DNA from: JBBECE01 sp040881985
Lineage (GTDB): Bacteria; Pseudomonadota; Alphaproteobacteria; Rhizobiales; Devosiaceae
Direction: 5' to 3'
NCBI GenBank assembly: GCA_040881985.1
Contig: JBBECE010000015.1
Span: 1 to 29,992 of the forward strand
DNA length: 29,992 bases
Shown here piece after piece: positions 16,413-23,793 of the stretch (position 1 is its first letter; the number at the start of each line of letters is the position of its first letter). The notes beneath the pieces were generated by a model. The model was not told the DNA's origin, made no database searches, and saw nothing but the letters and a program-made list of their open reading frames with translations. The translations under genes were made by a program, and so were the position numbers.

Positions 16413-17582
16413 ATGCCCGTGATCAACCGGTTTGCCGATCTGCACGCGGAAATCGCCGAATGGCGGCAGGATTTCCACGCCCATCCCGAGCTGATGTACG
16501 ACGTGCACCGGACGGCGGCGCGGGTGGCCGAGCTGCTGCGATCCTTCGGGGTCGATGAGGTTGCGACCGGGATCGGGCGGACGGGGGTCGTCGGGGTCAT
16601 TCGCGGCAAGGACGCCGCGGGCGGACGGACGATCGCGCTTCGCGCCGACATGGACGCCTTGCCGATCCGGGAGGCAACCGGCAAGCCTTATGCCTCGACG
16701 GTCGAGGGCCGAATGCATGCCTGCGGGCATGACGGGCACACAGCGATGCTGCTCGGGGCGGCGCGGTATCTCGCCGAGACGCGGAAATTCTCGGGCACCG
16801 CGGTCGTCATTTTCCAGCCGGCCGAGGAAGGCGGGGCGGGTGGCAAGGCAATGGTCGAGGACGGGCTGATGGAGCGGTTCGGGATCGAAGAGGTCTATGG
16901 GCTGCATAATTTCCCGCAGCTTGCGCCCGGCACGTTCGGCATCAGGCCCGGCGGCGTGCTGGCGGCGACCGACGAATTCGCCATCGAGATCGAAGGGGTC
17001 GGCGGGCATGCGGCGCAGGCGCACCGCGGCGTCGATCCGGTATTGATCGCGGCGCAGCTGACGGTGGGGCTGCAATCGATCGTCTCGCGCAACGTCGATC
17101 CGCTGCAATCCGCGGTCGTCTCGGTGACGACGATCCATGCGGGGGAAGCCTTCAACATCATTCCGGGCACCGCCAAACTGACTGGCACGGTCAGGAGCCT
17201 CGACGAGAAAGTGCGCACGCTGCTCGAGAACCGGATGCGGGAGATGGTTCCGAAAATTGCCGAAGCGTTCGGCGGCACGGCGACGATCGAGTGGAGGCGC
17301 GGCTATCCGGTGACGATCAATGCGCCGCGGCAGACTTCGTTCGCGGCCGAGGTCGCGGCGCGGGTCGCCGGCCGGGACAAAGTCGATGCCGAGAGCCCCG
17401 CGACCATGGGGGGCGAGGATTTCTCGTTCATGGCGCAATCGCGGCCGGGCGCCTATATCTTTCTTGGCCAGGGCGGGACGGCGCAGCTCCACCAGAACAC
17501 TTACGATTTCAACGACGAGATCATTCCGGTCGGCTGCTCCTATTGGGCGACGCTGGTCGAGACGGCCATGCCGCTGAGATGA
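16413..17582 (+). CDS. M20-family amidohydrolase (hippurate hydrolase-like)
   Basis: 389 residues from ATG 16413, with GAGG five bases upstream; ATG 16359 would add 18 residues with no family match. Metal-binding signatures are complete: HPEL near the N terminus, ALRADMDALPI, HACGHDGHTAMLLGAA, QPAEEGGAGG, GLHNFPQLAPG, and near the C terminus MGGEDFSFM. The lid/dimerisation domain (about 185-295) starts at FAIEIEGVGGHAAQAHRGVDP. Such enzymes use one or two metal ions to hydrolyse N-acyl or N-carbamoyl amino acids and related amides in the cytoplasm. Its stop overlaps the start of the membrane protein gene (ATGA), so the two are coupled and may share a substrate. The natural substrate cannot be read from the sequence. 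Confidence 0.92.
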   Translation: MPVINRFADLHAEIAEWRQDFHAHPELMYDVHRTAARVAELLRSFGVDEVATGIGRTGVVGVIRGKDAAGGRTIALRADMDALPIREATGKPYASTVEGRMHACGHDGHTAMLLGAARYLAETRKFSGTAVVIFQPAEEGGAGGKAMVEDGLMERFGIEEVYGLHNFPQLAPGTFGIRPGGVLAATDEFAIEIEGVGGHAAQAHRGVDPVLIAAQLTVGLQSIVSRNVDPLQSAVVSVTTIHAGEAFNIIPGTAKLTGTVRSLDEKVRTLLENRMREMVPKIAEAFGGTATIEWRRGYPVTINAPRQTSFAAEVAARVAGRDKVDAESPATMGGEDFSFMAQSRPGAYIFLGQGGTAQLHQNTYDFNDEIIPVGCSYWATLVETAMPLR

Positions 17583-18637
17583 ACCTCGCCGCCGGCGCGA
17601 AGGCGGCTTGGCCGGCGGGACTGGCTCTCGGCTTGTCGCTGCTCGGCGGGCTCGCCGCCGAGGCGCTTGGCCTGCCGGCGGGGTGGCTTGTCGGCGGGTC
17701 GGCGGTGGTGACGGTTGCGGCGCTGCTGGGGGTGCCGCTGGCGATGCCCGCTCCGCTCCGCGACGCGGGTTTTATCCTGGTCGGGCTGTCGATGGGGTCA
17801 TCGGTGGCGCGCGACACGCTGGCGCTGATCGGGCAATGGCCCATCACCATGGCGGCGCTTGCCGTCTCGCTTGCGCTGATCGTCGGGGCGACCGGCTGGG
17901 TCCTGACCACGCGCCTCGGTTTCGACAAGCGGACGGCGCTTTTGGCCTCAACGCCCGGCCATTCCTCCTTCATCCAGGGGCTGGCGCTGTCGGGGCTCGG
18001 GGATGCGCGGCAGATCGCGGTTGTCCAGTCGATCCGGATTCTGACGCTCGTCATCGCGGTGCCGCTGTTCGTCGCGGTCTCGGCGCCGTCAGCACTCGTC
18101 CCGGTGGCAGACCCCGCGCCGATGGACTGGTTGACGCTCGCCTGGCTGGCGCCGGTATGCGCGCTCGCCGGCTGGATCGCGATCCGCCTCAAGGTGCCGG
18201 CGGGGTTTGTGATCGGGGCGATGGCGGCGTCGACCGCAGCACGGCTCGGCGGGCTGAGCGAGGGCGCTGCACCCTGGTTCGTCGTCATTCCCGGTTTTCT
18301 GGTCATCGCGGCGCTGATCGGTTCGCGTTTCGCGGGGGTGACTGGAGACCTGCTGCGCCGGTCGCTTGCCGGCGGGCTGGTCGCCACGGTGCTGGCGGTC
18401 GCGATCTCGGGTAGCGCGGCGTGGGTTGCGAGTTTATTCGTCGATTTTTCGTTCAGCGAAATCTGGATCGCCATCGCCCCGGGCGGGCTCGAAAGCATGG
18501 CGGGGATGGGGCTGGCGCTCGGCTACGACCCGGCTTTCGTCGTCACCCATCACGCGGCGCGCCTCTTCATGTTGGCGCTCGCCATGCCGATGCTGATGGT
18601 GGCGATGCGGCCTCCGCCCGAGCCGCGCGGGCGCTAG
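17579..18637 (+). CDS. AbrB-family integral membrane protein (PF05145 type), possible transporter
   Basis: 352 residues starting at the ATGA overlap with the amidohydrolase gene. About ten membrane segments are spread evenly through the protein (AGLALGLSLLGGLAAEALGLPAGWLVGG, LGVPLAMPAPLRDAGFILVGLSMGSSV, and a second half that repeats this layout from about residue 195: APVCALAGWIAIRLKVPAGFVIGAM). The GWLVGG / GFVIGA turns and APGGLESMAGMGLALGYDPAFVVTHHAARLF close to the C terminus are family marks. The database name AbrB is a historical misnomer; this is not the DNA-binding AbrB. Function is unknown in general, with ammonia monooxygenase-associated and transport roles proposed. Coupling to an amidohydrolase suggests uptake or export of an amide or its product, which is inference. 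The stop shares the bases CTAG with the convergent dehydrogenase stop. Confidence 0.85.
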   Translation: MNLAAGAKAAWPAGLALGLSLLGGLAAEALGLPAGWLVGGSAVVTVAALLGVPLAMPAPLRDAGFILVGLSMGSSVARDTLALIGQWPITMAALAVSLALIVGATGWVLTTRLGFDKRTALLASTPGHSSFIQGLALSGLGDARQIAVVQSIRILTLVIAVPLFVAVSAPSALVPVADPAPMDWLTLAWLAPVCALAGWIAIRLKVPAGFVIGAMAASTAARLGGLSEGAAPWFVVIPGFLVIAALIGSRFAGVTGDLLRRSLAGGLVATVLAVAISGSAAWVASLFVDFSFSEIWIAIAPGGLESMAGMGLALGYDPAFVVTHHAARLFMLALAMPMLMVAMRPPPEPRGR

Positions 18638-19566
18638 ACGACCGGGGAGAGGAGCGGACGCCCCTCGAAATGTGCAAGCAGGTTGGCGACGATCAGATCG
18701 CCCATGGCGTCGCGGGTCTTGATGGTGGCGCTGCCCTGGTGGGGGGAAAGGACGACATTGTCGAGGACAACGAGTTCGGGTGGCACGTGGGGCTCCATGT
18801 CGAAAACGTCGAGCGCCGCCCCGCCGAGGCCACCCGATTTGAGCATTTCGACCAGCGCCTTCTCGTCGACGAGCGTGCCGCGCGCCATGTTGACCAGCAT
18901 GCCGTCGGGCCCGAGCGCCTCGAGCACTTTGCGGGAGACGATGCCGCGCGTCCCCTCCCCGCCGGGAGCGACGACGACGAGCCAATCGGCCTCGCGCGCC
19001 ATCTCGAACAGATCGCCGTAGTAGACGTAAGGCTGATGCGGCTGCTGGCGGCGGCCGAAATAGACGACCCGCATTTTCATGGCGAGGCAGCGCCGGGCGA
19101 TTTCCTTGCCAATCCGGCCGAGTCCGATTATGCCGACGGTCTTGCCGGTCAATTCGCCCATCAGCGGGAAATTGCCCTGCTTCTCCCAGCGGCCGTCACG
19201 CACATAGCGGTCGGCCTGCGGAATGCGGCGGCAGAGCGCGACCATCAGCCCGATGGTGATCTCGGCCATGGCGTCGTTGAGAACGTCGGGGGTGTTGGTG
19301 ACGCGGATGCCGCGCTTTTTGCACTCGGCGATATCGACTCCGTCATAGCCGACCCCGGGATTGGCGACAATCTCGAGATTGGGGAGTGCGTCAAGGAGCT
19401 TCTTGTCCATATGCCAGGCGGCGGCACCTCGAATCCGCGGGGCGATTTCGGCAAGATAAGCCTTCGAATCGGCGGCTTCGTGGAGGCGATGCACGGTGAA
19501 ATGTTTCGGCAACCCCATTTCGGCCGACCGGTGCAGCTTGTGATTGGTCAAAATCTCGATCGGCAA
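18634..19566 (-). CDS. D-2-hydroxyacid dehydrogenase (2-ketogluconate/glyoxylate reductase type)
   Basis: 310 residues from TTG 19566, chosen because AGGGAGGAG lies four bases upstream and the length is standard; ATG 19518 is an alternative, and the frame to 19719 overlaps the opposite gene. N-terminal substrate domain (VANPGVGYDGVDIAECKKRGIRVTNTPDVLNDAMAE), then the Rossmann motif GIIGLGRIGKEIARRCLAMKMRVVYFGRR. The Arg pair after the second strand suggests preference for NADP(H). The catalytic triad is visible: Arg in NMARGTLVDE, Glu in DMEPHVPPEL, His in LSPHQGSAT. Enzymes of this type reduce 2-keto acids such as 2-ketogluconate, hydroxypyruvate or glyoxylate to D-hydroxy acids. The divergent neighbour is a gluconate 5-dehydrogenase-like SDR, 85 bases away, which favours a sugar-acid role. 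Confidence 0.9.
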   Translation of the reverse strand: MPIEILTNHKLHRSAEMGLPKHFTVHRLHEAADSKAYLAEIAPRIRGAAAWHMDKKLLDALPNLEIVANPGVGYDGVDIAECKKRGIRVTNTPDVLNDAMAEITIGLMVALCRRIPQADRYVRDGRWEKQGNFPLMGELTGKTVGIIGLGRIGKEIARRCLAMKMRVVYFGRRQQPHQPYVYYGDLFEMAREADWLVVVAPGGEGTRGIVSRKVLEALGPDGMLVNMARGTLVDEKALVEMLKSGGLGGAALDVFDMEPHVPPELVVLDNVVLSPHQGSATIKTRDAMGDLIVANLLAHFEGRPLLSPVV

Positions 19567-19570
19567 GGCG

Positions 19571-19579
19571 CTCCTCCCT
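19571..19579 (-). promoter_or_regulatory. Ribosome binding site supporting a TTG start
   Basis: AGGGAGGAG on the minus strand followed by GCGCC-less spacing of four to five bases and TTG CCG ATC GAG. The match to the anti-Shine-Dalgarno is nearly complete, which is why TTG 19566 is preferred over the ATG 48 bases further in. Confidence 0.7.
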
Positions 19580-19651
19580 CTTGCGCGGTACAATTCCCAA
19601 TGACCGGCCGATGGCCTAGTCTTCGCCCCATCACAATGGCGGGACGGGCCG

Positions 19652-20422
19652 ATGTCCACCCCTAATCTCTTTTCGCTTGCAGGGCGCGTGGCGCTGGTGA
19701 CTGGGTCGAGCCGGGGCATCGGACGGGCAATCGCCGGCGGCTATGCCGACGCGGGAGCCTTAGTCGTGGTCAATGGCCGCAAGGCCGAGGCGGTCGACCG
19801 GACGGTGGCGGAGCTGCGGGCGGCGGGCGCGAACGCCCACCCCTCGGTCTTCGACGTGACCGACCCGGAAGCGGTTGCGGTTGCCGTCGAAGCGATCGAG
19901 ACGGAGGTGGGGCCGATCGACATTCTCGTCAACAACGCGGGCATGCAATACCGCGCCCCGCTCGAGGATTTCCCGGTCGAGCAATGGCAGCGGCTGATGC
20001 GCACCAATATCGATAGTCTCTTCTATGTCGGGCAGGCGGTGGCGCGGAAGATGATCCCGCGGCGGCGCGGCGCCATTGTCAATATCTGCTCGATTCAGAC
20101 GGCGCTCGCCCGCCCGACCATCGCGCCTTACACCGCCAGCAAGGGCGCCGCCGGCAACCTCACCAAGGGCATGTGCGCCGACTGGGCGAATTACGGGCTG
20201 AGGATCAACGGGTTGGCGCCCGGCTATTTCTCGACCGAGCTCAACAAGGCGCTGATGGACAACGCGGCGTTCAACGCCTGGCTAGTCAAACGCGTGCCGA
20301 CGGGCCGGTGGGGTGAGGTCGGGGAGTTGATCGGGGCGGCGGTGTTTCTGGCATCCGACGCGGCGAGCTATGTCAACGGACACATTCTCTATGTCGATGG
20401 AGGCGTCAGCGCAGTTCTTTGA
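19652..20422 (+). CDS. SDR-family oxidoreductase, gluconate 5-dehydrogenase-like
   Basis: 256 residues. Classical short-chain dehydrogenase: TGSSRGIGRAIAGGYADAGA is the TGxxxGIG cofactor motif, NNAG is in ILVNNAGMQYRAP, catalytic Ser in NICSIQT, and YTASK holds the Tyr and Lys. FDVTDPEAV supports adenine binding. MSTPNLFSLAGRVALVTGSSRGIG and the GGVS-type C terminus resemble gluconate 5-dehydrogenases, which interconvert gluconate and 5-ketogluconate. With the divergent ketoacid reductase this makes a likely sugar-acid module in the cytoplasm. Substrate is inferred; SDR specificity often departs from the nearest named relative. GGGACGGG lies before ATG 19652. Confidence 0.9.
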   Translation: MSTPNLFSLAGRVALVTGSSRGIGRAIAGGYADAGALVVVNGRKAEAVDRTVAELRAAGANAHPSVFDVTDPEAVAVAVEAIETEVGPIDILVNNAGMQYRAPLEDFPVEQWQRLMRTNIDSLFYVGQAVARKMIPRRRGAIVNICSIQTALARPTIAPYTASKGAAGNLTKGMCADWANYGLRINGLAPGYFSTELNKALMDNAAFNAWLVKRVPTGRWGEVGELIGAAVFLASDAASYVNGHILYVDGGVSAVL

Positions 20423-20438
20423 CCCTGGCGCGGATTGC

Positions 20439-20464
20439 GGCGGCCGGGCAGGAATCGGGCCGCC
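20439..20464 (+). terminator. Possible hairpin terminator after the SDR gene
   Basis: GGCGGCC and GGCCGCC pair over seven bases around a 12-base loop, 17 bases after the SDR stop. There is no T-run, so it is a weak candidate. Confidence 0.3.
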
Positions 20465-20488
20465 AACGCTTTACCGTTCCGGCCGAAT

Positions 20489-20506
20489 ATGCCCAAATCC
20501 GGGCAT
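20489..20506 (+). promoter_or_regulatory. Inverted repeat just upstream of the ATP-grasp operon
   Basis: ATGCCC, spacer AAATCC, GGGCAT: a perfect six-base inverted repeat 24 bases before the ATP-grasp start. It could be a leader hairpin or an operator for the four-gene Anbu cluster. Confidence 0.3.
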
Positions 20507-20530
20507 CGAGGGCCGTGCCCGCGGAGCACC

Positions 20531-21952
20531 ATGGGGCCAAACAGCTATTTCGACGAGATGACCGAGGCGGACGGCTCGATCCGCGAACCCTACCGGATCG
20601 TCTCCGAGTGGCTCAATTCGCAGCCCTCCCGCTCGCTCAACGAACTGGCGCGGGACGCCGACATCATCTTCCGCCGGCTCGGGATCACCTTCGCGGTCTA
20701 TGGCGATGAAGCAGCAGCCGAGCGCCTGATCCCTTTCGACATCATCCCGCGCATCATCACCGCGGCCGAGTGGCGGCGGCTGGAAAAGGGCATCCTGCAG
20801 CGGGTGCAGGCGCTCAACGCTTTCCTCAACGACATTTACAACCGGCAGGAGATCGTCCGGGCGGGGCGCGTCCCGGCCTCGCTCATCGTCCATAACGAGG
20901 CATTCTGCCCCGAAATGATGGGGTTCACCCCGCCGCGCGGGGTGCATGCCCACATAATCGGCATCGATATCGTCAGGACCGGCCCCGACCAGTTTTTTGT
21001 GCTCGAGGACAATGTGCGGACCCCGTCGGGGGTCTCCTACATGCTCGAGGACCGTGAGGCGATGATGCACCTGGCGCCCGATCTATTCACCAAGCTAAGG
21101 GTCCGGCCGGTCGAGACCTATCCCGAACACTTACGGCGAACGCTCGAAAGCGTCGCCCCGGCCGCAGCCAAAGGGACGCCGCAGATCGTGTTGCTGACGC
21201 CGGGCATCCACAACTCGGCCTATTTCGAACACTCATTCCTAGCCGACCAGATGGGGGTCGAGCTCTGCGAGGGGCCAGATCTTTATGTAGATGACGGGTT
21301 TGTTTACGCGCGCACGACGCGCGGGCCGTCCCGCGTCGATGTGATCTACCGGCGGATCGACGACGATTTCCTCGATCCCCTCACTTTCAAGCCGGATTCG
21401 CTCCTCGGCGTGCCGGGGGTGTTCGATGCCTACCGGGCGGGCAATGTGACGCTGGTCAATGCGCCGGGCACCGGAATCGCCGACGATAAGGCGGTCTACA
21501 CTTACCTGCCGGAATTTATCGAATTCTACCTCGGGGAGCGGCCGGTGCTCTCCAACGTGCCGACCTACAATTGCGCCATCGAGGGCGAGCGCGAGTATGT
21601 GCTGGCGCATCTCGAGGAGCTGGTCGTCAAGGAAGTGCATGGCTCGGGCGGCTACGGGATGATGGTCGGGCCGACCTCGACCAAACGGCAGCGGGCGGAA
21701 TTCGCCAGAAAGATCAAGGCCCGGCCGGGCAATTACATCGTCCAGCCGACGCTGGCGCTTTCGACCTGCCCGACGTTTGTCGCTTCGGGAATCGCGCCGA
21801 GGCACGTGGATCTGCGCCCGTTCGTACTGGTCGGCGACCAGATCCGGATCATTCCGGGCGGGCTGACGCGGGTAGCGCTCAAGCAGGGCTCGCTGGTCGT
21901 CAACTCGTCGCAGGGCGGGGGCACCAAGGATACCTGGGTGCTGGAGGACTGA
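20531..21952 (+). CDS. Circularly permuted ATP-grasp type 2 protein
   Basis: 473 residues from ATG 20531, with GGAG four bases upstream; the frame to 20435 has no family match. Recognised features include the N-terminal LNELARDADIIFRRLGITFAVYGDE, the central GVHAHIIGIDIVRTGPDQFFVLEDNVRTPSGVSYMLEDREAM, VLLTPGIHNSAYFEHSFLADQMG, the Gly-rich HGSGGYGMMVGPTS and the C-terminal GGLTRVALKQGSLVVNSSQGGGTKDTWV. ATP-grasp enzymes join an acyl phosphate to an amine, so the family (PF14403/DUF404-DUF407) has been predicted to be a peptide ligase; product and substrate are not established. The stop and the next start overlap in TGATG. It heads a conserved set with alpha-E, transglutaminase and Anbu genes. 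Confidence 0.92.
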   Translation: MGPNSYFDEMTEADGSIREPYRIVSEWLNSQPSRSLNELARDADIIFRRLGITFAVYGDEAAAERLIPFDIIPRIITAAEWRRLEKGILQRVQALNAFLNDIYNRQEIVRAGRVPASLIVHNEAFCPEMMGFTPPRGVHAHIIGIDIVRTGPDQFFVLEDNVRTPSGVSYMLEDREAMMHLAPDLFTKLRVRPVETYPEHLRRTLESVAPAAAKGTPQIVLLTPGIHNSAYFEHSFLADQMGVELCEGPDLYVDDGFVYARTTRGPSRVDVIYRRIDDDFLDPLTFKPDSLLGVPGVFDAYRAGNVTLVNAPGTGIADDKAVYTYLPEFIEFYLGERPVLSNVPTYNCAIEGEREYVLAHLEELVVKEVHGSGGYGMMVGPTSTKRQRAEFARKIKARPGNYIVQPTLALSTCPTFVASGIAPRHVDLRPFVLVGDQIRIIPGGLTRVALKQGSLVVNSSQGGGTKDTWVLED

Positions 21953-22893
21953 TGCTCGGGCGCAACGCCGCAAACCTTTTCTGGCTGTCGCGCTACATGG
22001 AGCGGGCCGAGAACATGGCGCGGCTCCTCGACGTCGCCTACCGGATGGCGATCACCGCCGGGACGGCTGGCGGGGGGGACCATCTGCGCTCGATGCTGCA
22101 GGCCGCGGCGGTCGACAAGCTCTACGACAAAAAGCATGCCGAGACGGCGCTGGCAACCGTCGCGCATTTCATGCTGTTCGACCGCGAAAACCCCTCCTCG
22201 GTCGGCAATTGCCTCCTCAACGCCAGGTCGAATGCGCGCTCGGTGAGGGTCGCGCTCACCCAGGACATGTGGTCGTCGCTCAACGACGCCTGGATGGAAT
22301 TCGAGCGAACGCGGCCGAACACGATTACTGCCAACCGCCTGCCGGCTTTCCTTGGCTGGATCAAGCAGGCCGCCCACCAGTTTCGCGGCGCGCTGCTATC
22401 GACGCATCTCAGGAACGACGGCTATTGTTTCGCCCAGTTCGGCAACTTCATCGAGCGCGGCGACAACACCGCGCGCATTCTCGATGTGAAATATTACGTG
22501 CTGCTGCCGCGCTCCGATCCGGTGGGCGGGGAAGTCGATATCCATCAATGGACGATGATTCTGCGGGCCGCCTCGGCGCACCGCTCCTACCGGCACGTCT
22601 ACCACGACCGCTACCGGGCGTTTAACATCGCCGAGTTCCTGATCCTGAAGCGCGAGATGCCGCGAAGCCTAGCCTTCTGCCACGACTGGATCGCCTCGAC
22701 GATGATCCGGCTCGACGGGCTTTATGGCGAGCGCACGCATAGCCACGATATTGTCGACAGGATGGGACAAACTTTGTTTTCACAGTCGATGGAATCGATC
22801 TTCCAGTCGGGGCTGCACGAGTTCTTATCCGACTATATCGACCAGAACAGCGCGCTCAATCAAGCGATCGCGGTGAGCTACAACTTTCCCTGA
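21952..22893 (+). CDS. Alpha-E domain protein (DUF403, PF04168)
   Basis: 313 residues. Start is ATG 21952, whose A is the last base of the ATP-grasp stop, so the two are translationally coupled. MLGRNAANLFWLSRYMERAENMARLLDVAYRM is the family's hallmark N terminus, rich in conserved Glu and Arg; FGNFIERGDNTARILDVKYYVLLP is the second repeat of the same motif. The rest is predicted all-helical and contains LGWIKQAAHQFRGALLSTHLRNDGYCFAQ. The two ERxxNxAR-like repeats suggest an internal duplication. No enzymatic activity is known; the domain is nearly always encoded with, or fused to, the CP-ATP-grasp protein, so it is probably its partner. Confidence 0.9.
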   Translation: MLGRNAANLFWLSRYMERAENMARLLDVAYRMAITAGTAGGGDHLRSMLQAAAVDKLYDKKHAETALATVAHFMLFDRENPSSVGNCLLNARSNARSVRVALTQDMWSSLNDAWMEFERTRPNTITANRLPAFLGWIKQAAHQFRGALLSTHLRNDGYCFAQFGNFIERGDNTARILDVKYYVLLPRSDPVGGEVDIHQWTMILRAASAHRSYRHVYHDRYRAFNIAEFLILKREMPRSLAFCHDWIASTMIRLDGLYGERTHSHDIVDRMGQTLFSQSMESIFQSGLHEFLSDYIDQNSALNQAIAVSYNFP

Positions 22894-22897
22894 GAAG

Positions 22898-23710
22898 ATG
22901 CACATCCGGATCTTCCACGAGACCTGCTACGCCCACGAGTTCCGCGCCAGCTATGCGATCCAGCACCTGCTGCTGACCCCGGTCTCGGGGCCGTTCCAGA
23001 ACGTGCTCGAATGGCAGATCGAGGCGCGGGGCTTCGCCCATGCGGCGCAATATGTCGACGGGTTCGGCAATCTCGCGCACCTCGTCAACCAGACCAATCC
23101 GGAGGCGGATTTCGCGGTGACGGTCAGGGGGCTGGTCGAGACGACCGACACCGACGGCATTGTCGGGCGGCTGGCGCACGATCCAGTGTCGTGGATTTTT
23201 CTGCGGCAAAGCGAGCGGACACGTCCCTCGGGCGCGATTCTGTCGCTGGCGCGCGCCGCGGAAAGCACCCAGGGCTCGATCATCTCGAAAATGCATGCGC
23301 TCATGCAAGCCTTGGGTGAGGTCATGCGGTTCGATACCGGAGCGACCGATGCCGACACGACGGCTGTCGAGGCGTTCGAGCTCGGCCATGGAGTCTGCCA
23401 GGATTTCTCGCATGTGATGATCGGAGCGGCCCGGTCGATCGCCATTCCGGCGCGCTATGTAACGGGCTATTTGCTGATGGGCGGGGACCAGATGGCGGAC
23501 GCCCATCATGCCTGGGCGGAAATCTGGGACAACGAGCTCGGCTGGATCGGGTTCGACGCCGCCAACAAGATCTGCCCCACCGACCGGTATGTGCGGCTCG
23601 CCTCGGGGTTCGACGCGGCGACGGCCGCGCCAATCCGGGGAATCCGGCGGGGCGCCGGCCCGGACGCGCTCAGGGTTTCGGTCGGAGTACACGCGGAAAG
23701 CGCTCAATAG
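22898..23710 (+). CDS. Transglutaminase-like cysteine protease family protein
   Basis: 270 residues from ATG 22898, four bases after the alpha-E stop. An N-terminal beta-rich domain (about 1-95, bacterial transglutaminase N-terminal type) is followed by the papain-like core. The triad is visible: Cys in ELGHGVCQDFSHVMIGAARS, His in DAHHAWAEIWD, Asp in GWIGFDAANK. No signal peptide is seen, so it acts in the cytoplasm. Bacterial members are thought to be proteases or amidases rather than crosslinkers. In this gene set it has been predicted to cut the peptide made by the ATP-grasp partner; that role is inferred, not shown. Third gene of the cluster, with Anbu 83 bases on. Confidence 0.92.
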   Translation: MHIRIFHETCYAHEFRASYAIQHLLLTPVSGPFQNVLEWQIEARGFAHAAQYVDGFGNLAHLVNQTNPEADFAVTVRGLVETTDTDGIVGRLAHDPVSWIFLRQSERTRPSGAILSLARAAESTQGSIISKMHALMQALGEVMRFDTGATDADTTAVEAFELGHGVCQDFSHVMIGAARSIAIPARYVTGYLLMGGDQMADAHHAWAEIWDNELGWIGFDAANKICPTDRYVRLASGFDAATAAPIRGIRRGAGPDALRVSVGVHAESAQ

Positions 23711-23739
23711 CGGCAGAGCGAGGCAAAATCACCCCTCGC

Positions 23740-23756
23740 CGCGATCCGGAATCGCG
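23740..23756 (+). other. Small hairpin between transglutaminase and Anbu genes
   Basis: CGCGAT, loop CCGGA, ATCGCG: six perfect pairs in the 83-base gap, 37 bases before the Anbu start. No T-run. It could dampen readthrough so that Anbu is made at a different level, or be chance in GC-rich DNA. Confidence 0.3.
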
Positions 23757-23793
23757 CTAACATGCGCCTGCCTGCCCCACGTCCGGTTCTTCC

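Noticed and set aside
16263..17492. Upstream extension of the aldolase frame to 627 residues
   Set aside because: The extra part is the antisense of the M20 amidohydrolase, and GGGAGGAG plus ATG 16262 gives a standard-length protein.
17521..18498. Minus-strand 325-residue frame opposite the AbrB-family gene
   Set aside because: Ser/Pro/Thr-rich antisense product; the plus-strand frame gives a coherent membrane protein with ATGA coupling.
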